A DNA stretch of 64,000 nucleotides from Ruminococcus sp. (GCA_017478965.1 JAFVCV010000039.1:62001-126000), one strand, 5' to 3'; shown: positions 25,304 to 33,722, counted from the first letter of the stretch. Numbers and translations are program-made. Notes: generated by a model not told the origin, from the letters alone.

Positions 25304-25903
25304 CTATGCTGTCCGCTGTTTTTCTATCAGCCCGGCAGCCAGGTCCGGCCTGTAAACGTCCACGGCTTCCTCGCCCTCAGGCGTGGTGATATAAAGCACA
25401 TAGCCCTGTGCCCTGGTGAGTTTTCCTGTCTGCGCCGCATTTGATATCCGGCCGGCATTTTCAGCCCTGTTCTCAGGGCTGACGCTGTCAAGGGACTCTC
25501 TGAGCCGGGCATTGACCTTTTCCAGCTCCATCGAAAGCTGTGACTTCATCGGAAGGACCTCCAGCCTTATGACGTCCCCCAGGGCGATGTCCCTTATCTG
25601 TCCGTCACGTTTTATCAGCAGCCTCCTGTCCGTCAGCAGGAAGGTCCCGGCACCCTTTAAGAGAAACAGGTTCAGCAGCCCCCAGGGAACGAGCAGCATC
25701 ACCGCAATAAGCGCCCCGCCCTTTATCAGTCCGGCGGTCTTCACAAAGCCCTTTCCATAGGCTGTGACCGGCTGTATCATCAGCACCGCCCACATCAGCC
25801 CCGGCACCCAGGCCGGCAGGTGTGAAAACCGTCCGAAGGTGACAGAGCGTCCTTTCCAGAGCACCCTCTCTTCCGGCGGCACCATTTTTTCAAGTTCTCT
25901 CAT
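25304..25903 (-). CDS. Membrane-anchored PH-like protein (copy 1)
   Basis: A 199-aa protein with an N-terminal WKGR motif, two hydrophobic segments (about 29-47 and 60-85), and a cytoplasmic bacterial PH-like domain beginning around FLLTDRRLLIKRDG. The TDRRLLI strand pair is typical of bacterial PH (YdbS/DUF304-type) proteins. Function is unknown; such proteins often sit at the membrane as sensors or scaffolds. It shares layout and motifs with the next gene upstream (25934-26578), so the two are a tandem duplication. It lies 46 bp upstream of the proA-like gene on the same strand. Confidence 0.7.
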   Translation of the reverse strand: MRELEKMVPPEERVLWKGRSVTFGRFSHLPAWVPGLMWAVLMIQPVTAYGKGFVKTAGLIKGGALIAVMLLVPWGLLNLFLLKGAGTFLLTDRRLLIKRDGQIRDIALGDVIRLEVLPMKSQLSMELEKVNARLRESLDSVSPENRAENAGRISNAAQTGKLTRAQGYVLYITTPEGEEAVDVYRPDLAAGLIEKQRTA

Positions 25904-25933
25904 AGCTGTCCCTTTCTGTCTCTTTAAGCGGTC

Positions 25934-26578
25934 CTAACGCCTGCCCTCCATCACGTCGGCAATGAGCCTGCTGAGCTTATCGGGCCTGTTGACCCAAAGC
26001 TCTTCGGTGCCGCCGCTGTGTTCTACAAAAAGCAGATACCCTTTTGTATGGGTGAGCCTTCCGCCCTCCTGCGGCACCTTCACTGTGGGGACATGGCCGA
26101 AATTGATCTTTGCCAGCTCTATCTTCTCATCGTCTTTCAGTTCATCGCTTTGCAGCATCTTGTTTATCTCGCTGTGTAACCTTTCATGGACCTCAGAAAG
26201 CTGCGTGGTGAGCATCGAGAGCCTGGTGCTGACCTTGATGTCACTGACTTCCTCTAAGAAAAGCTCTTTGACGGTCCGGCCCTCCCTTATGAGCAGCCGC
26301 CGGTCTGTAAGGGCATATTCCGTCACCGGCAGTACCATGAGCAGGCATATGAGGATATGCCCCGCCATTACCAGTCCTCCCCACACGGCAAGTCCTGAGA
26401 TAAGATCTTTTAAAGTGAGCATATTCTTCAAATAAAACCTTATGTTGCCTGCATTCAACAGCGCCGTCAAGGCCAGCGGCACTATCAGCGGTATCCTTGA
26501 AAAGCAGAAAAAACGGGCTGGTCTGCCTTTCCAGATAAGCCGTTCATCGGGTGTGAGCAGCTTTTTCCACCTTGTCAT
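25934..26578 (-). CDS. Membrane-anchored PH-like protein (copy 2)
   Basis: A 214-aa paralogue of the neighbouring 25304-25903 product. It has the same opening (L-T-P-D-E-R-L-I-W-K-G-R), two hydrophobic segments (about 27-45 and 62-88), the YALTDRRLLIREG strand pair and a C-terminal half ending in a KGYLLF strand. It differs in a longer charged helical insert (about 125-160). Its ATG lies only a few bases from the SUFU stop codon, so translation is coupled to the SUFU gene upstream. Confidence 0.7.
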   Translation of the reverse strand: MTRWKKLLTPDERLIWKGRPARFFCFSRIPLIVPLALTALLNAGNIRFYLKNMLTLKDLISGLAVWGGLVMAGHILICLLMVLPVTEYALTDRRLLIREGRTVKELFLEEVSDIKVSTRLSMLTTQLSEVHERLHSEINKMLQSDELKDDEKIELAKINFGHVPTVKVPQEGGRLTHTKGYLLFVEHSGGTEELWVNRPDKLSRLIADVMEGRR

Positions 26579-26579
26579 C

Positions 26580-27659
26580 TCAGGTCAGGAACTTCGGCTC
26601 TCCGTTGAAGATGTGGAGACCCTCGTTGTTTTCAAGATACCTGAACAGCTGTTCACTGCCGCTGTCCCTTGCAAGCTCGTACTCGTCCTGTGTCAGCGGC
26701 ACCAGCCACAGAAATTCGATCTCGTCTCCCCGGAACTCCGGATATTCAGGCATCGGCAGGCCCTCCACTCTTCTGGGGCTTACGAACATTATGCCCCCGA
26801 AGCCTTCGATGAAGTCCACTCCGTTGGAATGACCGTGGGCAAAGAATGTGTCCTTATCCCAGGGGTAATCCGAAATTGCTTTCATCAAAGTGCGGATATC
26901 CTCGGTGATGTCGGGGCCGTTCACATCGCAGGCAAAGCCCAGCTCGATACGGCAGCGGTCCCTGTTGTCCTCGAAATAAAGCTCGGTCTTAGGCATCCTG
27001 AAGGTGCTTATGCCGGCGGTCATCTCATATTTTACTCCGTCTCTGGTGCCTTCTATTACGGCCCTGGGGGGGAACTCGCCCTCGTCGATGGCATAGTACT
27101 TCTCATACTCCCCGAAGAGCTTTTGTGCTGCGTCTATGTGCATCTGCTGAACGTCCGGCCAGAAGTCCGACTCTGCCCAGTCCCACTGGGCATTGGCTCT
27201 CTCGGCCCGCCTGGTCATATCTTCCAGTGCCTCGCCGCTCAGCTCATGAGCGAAGGGGCCTTTCCCCACAGCGTACTTAGAATAGCCATAGAACCCGTTT
27301 TTTCTGCTATAGCAGGGGATAGCGGCGATCATCTCGCCGTCGTAGTAAAGTGCGGCGGCGTCCCCCTCCTCGAACCAGACTATGTCAAGCTTATCAGCGT
27401 CAAGGTCCATGCCGTCGGGGTCGTGGCCCACGAACTCTGCGGGCTGCATGGGCGCTATGCCCGCATTCATTCTCTCCTTGTCCACCTCCTGCGGCGCAGG
27501 TATCCTGTTGCATATCCAGCAGGACCTCAGATCGCCCTTCTGCCCTCCGGTCTCGCTGTTCCAGAGGTAGAAATAATAGGTATCGTCCCCTCTGTCCACC
27601 AGGGCAGTCCACATCGTGATGGGGGATTCACTTTCAAAAATAGCGTCAACTTCTCTCAT
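26580..27659 (-). CDS. Suppressor-of-fused (SUFU) domain protein
   Basis: A 359-aa protein whose C-terminal half (about 180-359) fits the bacterial SUFU-like domain, with the closing IEFLWLVPLTQDEYELA stretch typical of that family. The N-terminal part includes a WNSETGG region and a short Cys-containing segment that I cannot assign. Bacterial SUFU proteins often appear in contact-dependent toxin-immunity loci, but their biochemical role is unclear. No toxin is recognisable beside it. AAGGAG supports the ATG at 27659. It heads a four-gene minus-strand unit and lies behind a short RNA with a terminator. Confidence 0.75.
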   Translation of the reverse strand: MREVDAIFESESPITMWTALVDRGDDTYYFYLWNSETGGQKGDLRSCWICNRIPAPQEVDKERMNAGIAPMQPAEFVGHDPDGMDLDADKLDIVWFEEGDAAALYYDGEMIAAIPCYSRKNGFYGYSKYAVGKGPFAHELSGEALEDMTRRAERANAQWDWAESDFWPDVQQMHIDAAQKLFGEYEKYYAIDEGEFPPRAVIEGTRDGVKYEMTAGISTFRMPKTELYFEDNRDRCRIELGFACDVNGPDITEDIRTLMKAISDYPWDKDTFFAHGHSNGVDFIEGFGGIMFVSPRRVEGLPMPEYPEFRGDEIEFLWLVPLTQDEYELARDSGSEQLFRYLENNEGLHIFNGEPKFLT

Positions 27660-27691
27660 ATTAACTCCTTATCTGCCAGACTTTTTCAGGC

Positions 27692-27720
27692 AAAAAAAAG
27701 GCAGGTCAACGGTGACCTGC
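27692..27720 (-). terminator. Intrinsic terminator ahead of the SUFU gene
   Basis: Reading on the minus strand, an 8-bp stem GCAGGTCA with TGACCTGC (27713-27720 with 27701-27708) and a 4-nt loop is followed by C and eight T. It lies only 33 bp before the SUFU start, so it either ends a small RNA or attenuates the operon. Confidence 0.85.
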
Positions 27721-27811
27721 GGAAAATAAAACAAAAAAACTATGTGTAGAACAAAAGAAAGGAGACAACAAAACGGATGTTAAATCGAATATTCAATTCA
27801 TCCTTAACATC
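27692..27811 (-). ncRNA. Candidate small RNA or attenuating leader (about 120 nt)
   Basis: The segment from a consensus minus-strand promoter to a strong terminator encodes no protein. Reading 5' to 3' it has a hairpin at the very start (GATGTTAA pairing with TTAACATC, 27804-27811 with 27777-27784), then about 55 nt of U-rich, largely unpaired sequence containing UCUCCUUUCUUUU (around 27755-27767), then the terminator stem and eight U. The CUCCUUUC core is complementary to Shine-Dalgarno sequences, which is typical of Gram-positive regulatory RNAs. A role as attenuator of the SUFU operon is the alternative. No known RNA family was recognised. Confidence 0.5.
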
Positions 27812-27817
27812 AACTAT

Positions 27818-27846
27818 ATTATACACCCTATTACCACAAAAGTCAA
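27818..27846 (-). promoter_or_regulatory. Sigma-A promoter of the small RNA/SUFU unit
   Basis: On the minus strand TTGACT (27846-27841), a 17-bp spacer and a perfect TATAAT (27823-27818). Upstream, from 27847 to 28089, is an AT-rich stretch in which I see no gene or named element. Confidence 0.8.
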
Positions 27847-28089
27847 GCAATGTTACAATATTTTTTTAGTATACATTCAATTTCGGCGCTTTGCACAAAT
27901 TTCGTAAAAACCGATTTAACAGTTCTTACAGTAATTTAATATATTAACTATTTTTCCTGAGAATTCATTATTTTTCTTAACAAACGTTCAAAAAGAAGAG
28001 CTTAATATTATTATATTTGTGCAAATCTCATAAAAGCTAAAATCTTTGAATTTACGAAAATATTTCAATGAATTTGAAATTTCGCAGGC

Positions 28090-28485
28090 TCAGATCAGCT
28101 TTTCGCCCTTTCCCATAACGGCAATGTCATAGGCCTCGGCCTCGGTCAGGCTGAAAACTGCCAGCCTATTTCCGGTCGTCTCATTGTATATGTCTCTAAG
28201 ACCAGGACTAAGCTCCAGAGCCTTCTCGCTGTACTTTGGGTCAGTCTCAAAAACTGCCTTGCCTGTATAGCGCAGCCAGTGGCCGTCGGGCTTTGCCGCA
28301 GCTATCTCTACCTTTGGTTCTGCCAGCATCTGCTTATAAACGTCCTTCTGGTCTCCCACGCCGAAGAGCACCTTGCCGTCCATCTCAAAATGCAGCCCAA
28401 GGGGCCTCAGCTTAGGCTGGCCGCCGTCCACGGTGGCGAGAAAAAACAGCCCTGCTTCGTTTAAAAATTCATTTATCCTGCTCAT
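28090..28485 (-). CDS. Pyridoxamine 5'-phosphate oxidase-fold protein
   Basis: A 131-aa single-domain protein with the FMN-binding split-barrel fold. The opening FLNEAGLFFLATVDGGQPKLRPLG is typical of small clostridial PNPOx-like proteins, which bind flavin or heme. True pyridoxine oxidase is longer and carries other motifs, so this is a general flavin-binding member of unknown substrate. It is downstream of cheB by 15 bp and may share its transcript. AGGTATTTTAT precedes the ATG. Confidence 0.85.
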   Translation of the reverse strand: MSRINEFLNEAGLFFLATVDGGQPKLRPLGLHFEMDGKVLFGVGDQKDVYKQMLAEPKVEIAAAKPDGHWLRYTGKAVFETDPKYSEKALELSPGLRDIYNETTGNRLAVFSLTEAEAYDIAVMGKGEKLI

Positions 28486-28500
28486 ATAAAATACCTCCGT

Positions 28501-29475
28501 TCAGATACGTTTATTGATCTCCGCTGCGATGTCGTGCAGCGGCTTGATGACATTGACTGCGTCTGCATCTACAGCTGCCTTAGGCATACCGTAGACCACA
28601 GCGGTGCTCTCGCTCTCAGCGATATTGAAAGCGCCCATTTTACGCATATTCAGCATACCCTCGGCCCCGTCGGCGCCCATACCGGTCAATATCACCCCTA
28701 TGCCGCTGCCCCGGGCCGCATAGGCCACCGAGTCGAACAGCACGCTTACCGACGGACAGTGTCCGTTGACCTTCTCGCCGGTCTCGCTGGTGATAAAGTA
28801 CCCCTTGCTGTCTTTAAAGACCCTCAGGTGCTTTGAGCCTTCTGCGATTATGACCTGACCGTTCTTAGGATAGGTGCCGCTGACGGCCTCCTTTACCTCC
28901 AGGGGCAGACTCTGGTTGAGCTGCTGGGCGTAGAGCTTTGTATATCCCATCGGCATATGCAGCACGCACACCACCGGCGGACAGTCGGGACGCAGTCCCC
29001 TCAGCAGTACCGGCAGTGCATTAGTGCTGCCGGTGGAGCCGCCTATGGCGATTATCTTTTTCTCATCACGTTTCACCGAGCTTTGGAGCTCGTTCTTGCC
29101 GCTGACTGACCGGGCGATGTTTCTTATGCTCACCGTCAGCCGCTGCAGGAGCCTTTCGTCCCCGGCCTGTCCCGAGCGCCGGCTGATTATATCGACCGCC
29201 CCGGCTCTGATGAGCGAGGACATATCCCCCGTGGACTTCGTCACCGCAACTATGGGTACATAGTACTTAGGCGCCAAGTTCATGATATAGGACTCCGGGT
29301 CCTTGTCCCCGTCTATATCCACCACCGCCACGGTAGGCTTGTCCGTCAGCAGCTGCGTCCTGCCGTTCATGAGAGCACAGGCCGTCACTAAAGGTCTTGG
29401 GTCGATGCTGTCCGTCAGTCCGATGGAAAGCATACCTCTCAGTCTGGTATTGTCTGATATCAGCAGTATCTTCAT
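28501..29475 (-). CDS. cheB: CheB-type protein-glutamate methylesterase
   Basis: A 324-aa protein. Residues 1-120 have receiver-domain character with VVDIDGD around residue 52, but the domain is divergent. Residues about 140-324 form the methylesterase domain, with Ser147 in IGGSTGS, the LHMPMGYT motif and TGMGADGAEGM, which supply the catalytic Ser, His and Asp. CheB removes methyl groups from, and deamidates, chemoreceptors. Its start overlaps the cheR stop by one base, so the pair is coupled. No receptor, CheA or CheW lies in the window, so the substrate is unknown. Confidence 0.9.
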   Translation of the reverse strand: MKILLISDNTRLRGMLSIGLTDSIDPRPLVTACALMNGRTQLLTDKPTVAVVDIDGDKDPESYIMNLAPKYYVPIVAVTKSTGDMSSLIRAGAVDIISRRSGQAGDERLLQRLTVSIRNIARSVSGKNELQSSVKRDEKKIIAIGGSTGSTNALPVLLRGLRPDCPPVVCVLHMPMGYTKLYAQQLNQSLPLEVKEAVSGTYPKNGQVIIAEGSKHLRVFKDSKGYFITSETGEKVNGHCPSVSVLFDSVAYAARGSGIGVILTGMGADGAEGMLNMRKMGAFNIAESESTAVVYGMPKAAVDADAVNVIKPLHDIAAEINKRI

Positions 29476-30287
29476 CAGAGGCTATCCCCCTTTCTGTAGA
29501 CCGCAGTCTGTACCCTTTTGTAGGGTATATCCATGGGGGGTATCTCAGCGTGTCCTATATACAGATAGCCGCCTTCCTCCGTGGCGCCGTAGAATTTTTT
29601 GCAAAGGGCGGACTTCGTGGCGTCATCGAAATATATCATGACGTTGCGGCATACGATAAGGTCAAAGCCCTTCTTGAAACTCATCTCGTCCATGAGGTTA
29701 TGGTATTTGAAAACGACGTTATTGCGTATCCGGTCGCAGACCTTATAAAGCCCGTGGTTCATAGGCACGAAATACTTCGCCCGCCAGCTCTCCGGGATCT
29801 CTTTCAGGGACTGTTCGCCGTAAACGCCCCGCTGGGCGGCCCTCAGTGCGTTGAAGGAGATATCGGTGGCAAGTATCTTCAGGTCCCATCCCAGCTGCCT
29901 TGGCCCGAAATACTCGTCCATGCACATAGCCAGATTGTAGGCTTCGTTGCCGAAGGAGCACCCCGCCGACCATATGCGAAGGTCGTGGTCCTTTATGCTC
30001 TTCTCGGCCTGCGGCAGGAATACCTGGGTGAAGTGAGAAAAATGCTCGCTTTCCCGCATGAAATAGGTGTGGTTGGTGGTAAGGCGGTTTATGAGGTTGG
30101 CTATCTCCCTGCCGGAATTGTCGCAGAAGATGACGCTCATATACTCAGTGAAGTCTTTGAAACCACAGTCCTGTATATAATTGGAAAGTCTGGATTCCAC
30201 CATGGACTTCTTGCCCCGCAGGTCTATGCCGTAGCCCCGTTTCACAAAGGTCACCAGCATACTGAATTCCCTGTCAGATATGACCAT
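29475..30287 (-). CDS. cheR: CheR-type protein-glutamate methyltransferase
   Basis: A 270-aa SAM-dependent methyltransferase for chemoreceptor glutamates. The N-terminal CheR helical domain leads into the catalytic domain with TNHTYFMRE, the SAM-binding IWSAGCSFGNEAY, the ATDIS motif and the FDLIVCRNVMIYF signature. The usual GCSTGEE motif is here GCSFGNEAY, a substitution at the SAM pocket. I chose ATG at 30287 because AAAGGAGGG lies before it; the frame stays open upstream to 30419. It is the first gene of a cheR-cheB-PNPOx unit. Confidence 0.9.
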   Translation of the reverse strand: MVISDREFSMLVTFVKRGYGIDLRGKKSMVESRLSNYIQDCGFKDFTEYMSVIFCDNSGREIANLINRLTTNHTYFMRESEHFSHFTQVFLPQAEKSIKDHDLRIWSAGCSFGNEAYNLAMCMDEYFGPRQLGWDLKILATDISFNALRAAQRGVYGEQSLKEIPESWRAKYFVPMNHGLYKVCDRIRNNVVFKYHNLMDEMSFKKGFDLIVCRNVMIYFDDATKSALCKKFYGATEEGGYLYIGHAEIPPMDIPYKRVQTAVYRKGDSL

Positions 30288-30356
30288 CGTCCGCACCCTC
30301 CTTTCCATGAAGTCGAAAATAAGCTTATCAGTCTGCCTTGCAGACCCTGCAATGAC

Positions 30357-30385
30357 ATTATAGCACATATTCCTATATTTTTCAA
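30357..30385 (-). promoter_or_regulatory. Sigma-A promoter of cheR-cheB
   Basis: On the minus strand TTGAAA (30385-30380), a 17-bp spacer and a perfect TATAAT (30362-30357), about 70 bp before the chosen cheR start. Confidence 0.75.
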
Positions 30386-30417
30386 GTATCAGCACAAATA
30401 AATCGTATTTTTCCCAC

Positions 30418-30460
30418 AAAAAGCTCCCCGTGAGCCTTTTATGAAGATCTCACGGGGAGC
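30418..30460 (-). terminator. Terminator after the malic enzyme gene
   Basis: A perfect 12-bp stem (30449-30460 with 30423-30434) with a 14-nt loop is followed on the minus strand by five T. Confidence 0.85.
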
Positions 30461-30477
30461 ATAAACGCTGTTATTTT

Positions 30478-31650
30478 TCAGATCCTTGCCACGCCGGATC
30501 TTCTTGCGGCCTCTGCCACAGCCTTTGCCACAGCGGGGGCGATGCTTCTGTCGAATGCGTCGGGAAGTATGAACTCAGTGCTGAGCCTGTCTTCGCTTAC
30601 GCAGTCTGCGATGGCCCTGGCAGCCGCCAGCTTCATCTCTTCGTTGATATCCGAGGCCCTTACAGCCAGAGCGCCCTTGAAGATGCCGGGGAAGGCCACA
30701 ACGTTATTTATCTGGTTGGGGAAGTCGGAGCGGCCTGTGCCGACTATATAGGCCCCGGCGGCCTTTGCCACGTCGGGCATTATCTCAGGCACAGGGTTTG
30801 ACATAGCAAAGATGAAGGGCTTGTCGTTCATGCTCTTCACCATCTCGGCAGTTACCAGATCCGGTTTTGAAACGCCTACGAAAACGTCGGCGCCCTTCAT
30901 AGCATCAGCCAGGCCGCCTCTGAGGTGCTCTCTGTTGGTGAGCTTTGCCATCTCGGCCTGGGCGGGGTTCTTTATGTCATCGCCCTCACAGATGATCCCC
31001 TTTGAGTTGAGCATTATGATATCCTTAACGCCCAGGCTCAGAAGGAATTTCGCTATCGCACAGCCTGCCGCACCTGCGCCGCTCATAACTACTTTAAGGC
31101 TGCCTATGTCCCTGCCGGTGAGCTTGCAGGCGTTGAGCATCGCAGCGCCCACTACGATGGCGGTGCCATGCTGATCGTCGTGGAATACCGGGATATCGAC
31201 CCTCTGCTTCAGCTTTGCCTCTATCTCAAAGCATCTCGGCGCTGCGATATCCTCCAGGTTTATCCCGCCGAAGCTCCCTGAGATGAGCGCAACTGTATTG
31301 ACTATCTCGTCAACGTCGTTGGACTTTATGCAAAGGGGGAAAGCGTCAACGTCGGCGAACTCCTTGAACAGTGCGCACTTGCCCTCCATAACAGGCATAC
31401 CGGCCTCAGGGCCGATGTTGCCAAGGCCAAGGACTGCGGAGCCGTCGGTTATGACAGCCACCAGGTTGGCCCTTCTCGTATACTCGTAGCTCAGGTCGAT
31501 GTTCTTTTCGATCTCCAGGCAGGGCTGGGCCACGCCCGGTGTGTAAGCCAGGGTAAGGTCCCTGGCATTATTGATCTTAGCCCTTGAAATGACCTCGATC
31601 TTGCCCTTCCACTGCTTGTGCATCTGAAGTGATTCTTCCATAACGTTCAT
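30478..31650 (-). CDS. NAD(P)-dependent malic enzyme
   Basis: A 390-aa malic enzyme of the short bacterial type; it decarboxylates malate to pyruvate with NAD or NADP reduction. The AYTPGVAQPC opening, VITDGSAVLGLGNIGPEAGMPVMEGK, the HDDQHGTA metal-binding motif and the SGAGAAGCAIA Rossmann loop are all present. There is no phosphotransacetylase-like extension. AAAGGAA precedes the ATG at 31650; a second ATG three codons later is possible. It follows the ABC-F gene on the same strand by 45 bp. The fumarase beta-type gene at 17.8 kb would act in the same part of metabolism. Confidence 0.93.
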   Translation of the reverse strand: MNVMEESLQMHKQWKGKIEVISRAKINNARDLTLAYTPGVAQPCLEIEKNIDLSYEYTRRANLVAVITDGSAVLGLGNIGPEAGMPVMEGKCALFKEFADVDAFPLCIKSNDVDEIVNTVALISGSFGGINLEDIAAPRCFEIEAKLKQRVDIPVFHDDQHGTAIVVGAAMLNACKLTGRDIGSLKVVMSGAGAAGCAIAKFLLSLGVKDIIMLNSKGIICEGDDIKNPAQAEMAKLTNREHLRGGLADAMKGADVFVGVSKPDLVTAEMVKSMNDKPFIFAMSNPVPEIMPDVAKAAGAYIVGTGRSDFPNQINNVVAFPGIFKGALAVRASDINEEMKLAAARAIADCVSEDRLSTEFILPDAFDRSIAPAVAKAVAEAARRSGVARI

Positions 31651-31695
31651 TTTAAAACATTCCTTTCGTCCCGGCTGGGCCGGATCTTTTTTATC

Positions 31696-33630
31696 TTACT
31701 GGTCGGAAAGCTCCGCCCATTCGTCCATCAATTCGTCAAGGCTGGTCCGGCATTCCTCCAGCCTGTGGCACTTTTCGTTCATGACTTCATAATTGGCAGC
31801 GACCTCAGGGTCGGAGATCTCGTTCTCTAACCTGAATATCTCCACCTCTGTGTCCTCGATAAGCTTTTCCAGCTCCCTTATGCGCTCTCTTCTCTTAGCG
31901 TCCAGAGCCCGCTGTTCCTTTGAGCGGTACTTGACCTCCTTCTGCCGGGTGTATTCCTCCAGTTCGGCGGCCCTTTTCTTTTCGGCCTGAGCAATGGCAA
32001 GGCTGTCCTGTTCCGCCTTGATGGCCTCGCTGTAGCTGTCAAAATTCCCCTCGAAAGACCTGGCCCCCTGGGGACCCAGCTCGATTATCCTGCCGGCCAC
32101 CTTATTAAGAAGATATCTGTCGTGGCTGACCAGGATAATGGTCCCCCCGAACTCAGCCAGCACGTCCTCCAGGACCTCCTTGGTAGTGAAGTCCAGATGG
32201 TTGGTGGGCTCGTCCAGCACCAGGACGTTGCCCCTGGTGCAGGCCATTATGGCAAAGCACAGCTTCGCCCTCTCGCCGCCGCTGAGGACGGATATGGGCT
32301 TGAAAACGTCCTCTCCGCTGATGAGCACCGAACCTAAGACCCTCCTTGCTTCCTCCGGCGTCATTCTTGGGAAACGGTCCATAAGCTCGTCTATGACCGT
32401 GTTGTGCATATTGAGGATATTGTGCTCCTGCTCAAAGTAGGATATCTTCACGTTACCGCCCCAGACCACGCTGCCGGTCCTGTGAGGAATGATGCCCTGT
32501 ATCATTTTCAGCACAGAGGTCTTGCCGATGCCGTTTGGCCCGATGATGGCGGCGTGTTCGCCACGCCTTATGAGCATATCCAGCTTTTTCACCAGCGTCC
32601 TGCCTTCCCCCACGGTCACGTCGCAGTCTGTCACCATCACTATCTCCCTGGTAGGCTCGATGTCGTATCCGAGCTTTATCTTTGGGGGCTTTATGAAGGT
32701 CAGCGGCCTGTCCACCCGTTCTATCCTGTCAAGCATATGCTGCCTTGACTTTGCCATCTTTGCAGTGGAGGCTCTGGTCTTGTTGCGGACTATGTAGTCC
32801 TCCAGCTTATGTATCTCCTCCTGCTGGGCCTGGTACTCCTTCATCTGCCTTTCGGTGTCCATCTTCTTCCTGACCAGGTAGGCCGAATAGCCCCCCTTGT
32901 AGGAGGTCAGCCTTCCCTGCTCTATCTCGCAGATACGGGAGCAGACCTTGTTGAGAAAATATCTGTCGTGGCTCACTGCCAGTACGCTGCCACGGTAGGT
33001 CTTTAAATAGTCCTCCAGCCACATGAGGGTATTAAGGTCAAGGTGGTTGGAGGGCTCGTCCAGTATGAGCAGGTCCGGTTCCTCCAGCAAAAGCTTTATC
33101 ATTGCCAGCCTGGTCTTCTCGCCGCCGGAAAGTGTGGAAACGATCCGGTCCCTGGGAACGTCTGCGAACCCCATGCCGTTGGTGATGCGGTCTATCCTTA
33201 CATCTATCCTGTAGCCGTCGTTGGCCTCAAAGAAGGCTGCCAGCTCCGAATACTCGCCGCTGACGTTCTCCAGATCCGCCCCGGTCAGTCCGGTCATCTG
33301 TCTTTCCAGCTCGTCCATGCGGCGGCGTGTTTTCAGCAGCTTGTCAAAGGCCTTGTGCAGCTCCTCGTCGATGGTGGCGGAGCTTTCCAGCCCGCTGTTC
33401 TGCCTTAGAAAACCCACCGTACAGCCAGGGCTGATCTCCACCGACCCAAGGCCCTCGGGGGTGCGGTCAAACCCGATCTCGCCCAATATGATGCCGAGCA
33501 GTGTGGATTTCCCGCAGCCGTTTACGCCGATCAGCCCCACGGCCTCGTGTTCTTCCACGGTAAAGCTTATGTCCTTCAGCAGCGGTTCGCCGTTGAAGTA
33601 TTTATACAAATGCTCTGTTTTTAGCAGCAT
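31696..33630 (-). CDS. ABC-F family ATPase
   Basis: A soluble protein of 644 aa with two tandem ABC domains and no membrane segment. Domain 1 has GVNGCGKST and LSGGEKTRLA; domain 2 has GPNGIGKTS and LSGGERAKL. The interdomain linker carries a helical P-site tRNA interaction region, and the C-terminus (about 545-644) is a coiled coil, as in Uup/YdiF proteins. ABC-F proteins act on the ribosome as translation factors; some protect against antibiotics. This is a housekeeping-like member, and resistance cannot be judged from sequence. ATG at 33630 was preferred over the one at 33648 because GAGGG lies at a better distance. Confidence 0.9.
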   Translation of the reverse strand: MLLKTEHLYKYFNGEPLLKDISFTVEEHEAVGLIGVNGCGKSTLLGIILGEIGFDRTPEGLGSVEISPGCTVGFLRQNSGLESSATIDEELHKAFDKLLKTRRRMDELERQMTGLTGADLENVSGEYSELAAFFEANDGYRIDVRIDRITNGMGFADVPRDRIVSTLSGGEKTRLAMIKLLLEEPDLLILDEPSNHLDLNTLMWLEDYLKTYRGSVLAVSHDRYFLNKVCSRICEIEQGRLTSYKGGYSAYLVRKKMDTERQMKEYQAQQEEIHKLEDYIVRNKTRASTAKMAKSRQHMLDRIERVDRPLTFIKPPKIKLGYDIEPTREIVMVTDCDVTVGEGRTLVKKLDMLIRRGEHAAIIGPNGIGKTSVLKMIQGIIPHRTGSVVWGGNVKISYFEQEHNILNMHNTVIDELMDRFPRMTPEEARRVLGSVLISGEDVFKPISVLSGGERAKLCFAIMACTRGNVLVLDEPTNHLDFTTKEVLEDVLAEFGGTIILVSHDRYLLNKVAGRIIELGPQGARSFEGNFDSYSEAIKAEQDSLAIAQAEKKRAAELEEYTRQKEVKYRSKEQRALDAKRRERIRELEKLIEDTEVEIFRLENEISDPEVAANYEVMNEKCHRLEECRTSLDELMDEWAELSDQ

Positions 33631-33693
33631 ACCATCACATACCCTCATCCTTCGTTCATTTGTTACCCGGCCCGATAATGCTCATACAAATCA

Positions 33694-33722
33694 ATTATAT
33701 CACATATTTGCTTGATGCGCAA
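33694..33722 (-). promoter_or_regulatory. Sigma-A promoter of the ABC-F gene
   Basis: On the minus strand TTGCGC (33722-33717), a 17-bp spacer and TATAAT (33699-33694). Confidence 0.6.

Noticed and set aside
26442-27749. Open frame of 435 codons on the + strand
   Set aside because: It lies antisense to the SUFU gene and the PH-like gene, has no ribosome site and no family-like sequence; it is a codon-bias shadow.
27777-27869. 30-codon + strand frame after an AAAGGAGAC sequence
   Set aside because: The Shine-Dalgarno-like string is the complement of the small RNA seed, there is no + strand promoter, and the frame crosses the minus-strand promoter; the RNA reading fits better.
29397-30401. 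Open frame of 334 codons on the + strand
   Set aside because: It is antisense to cheR, whose motifs and ribosome site are clear.
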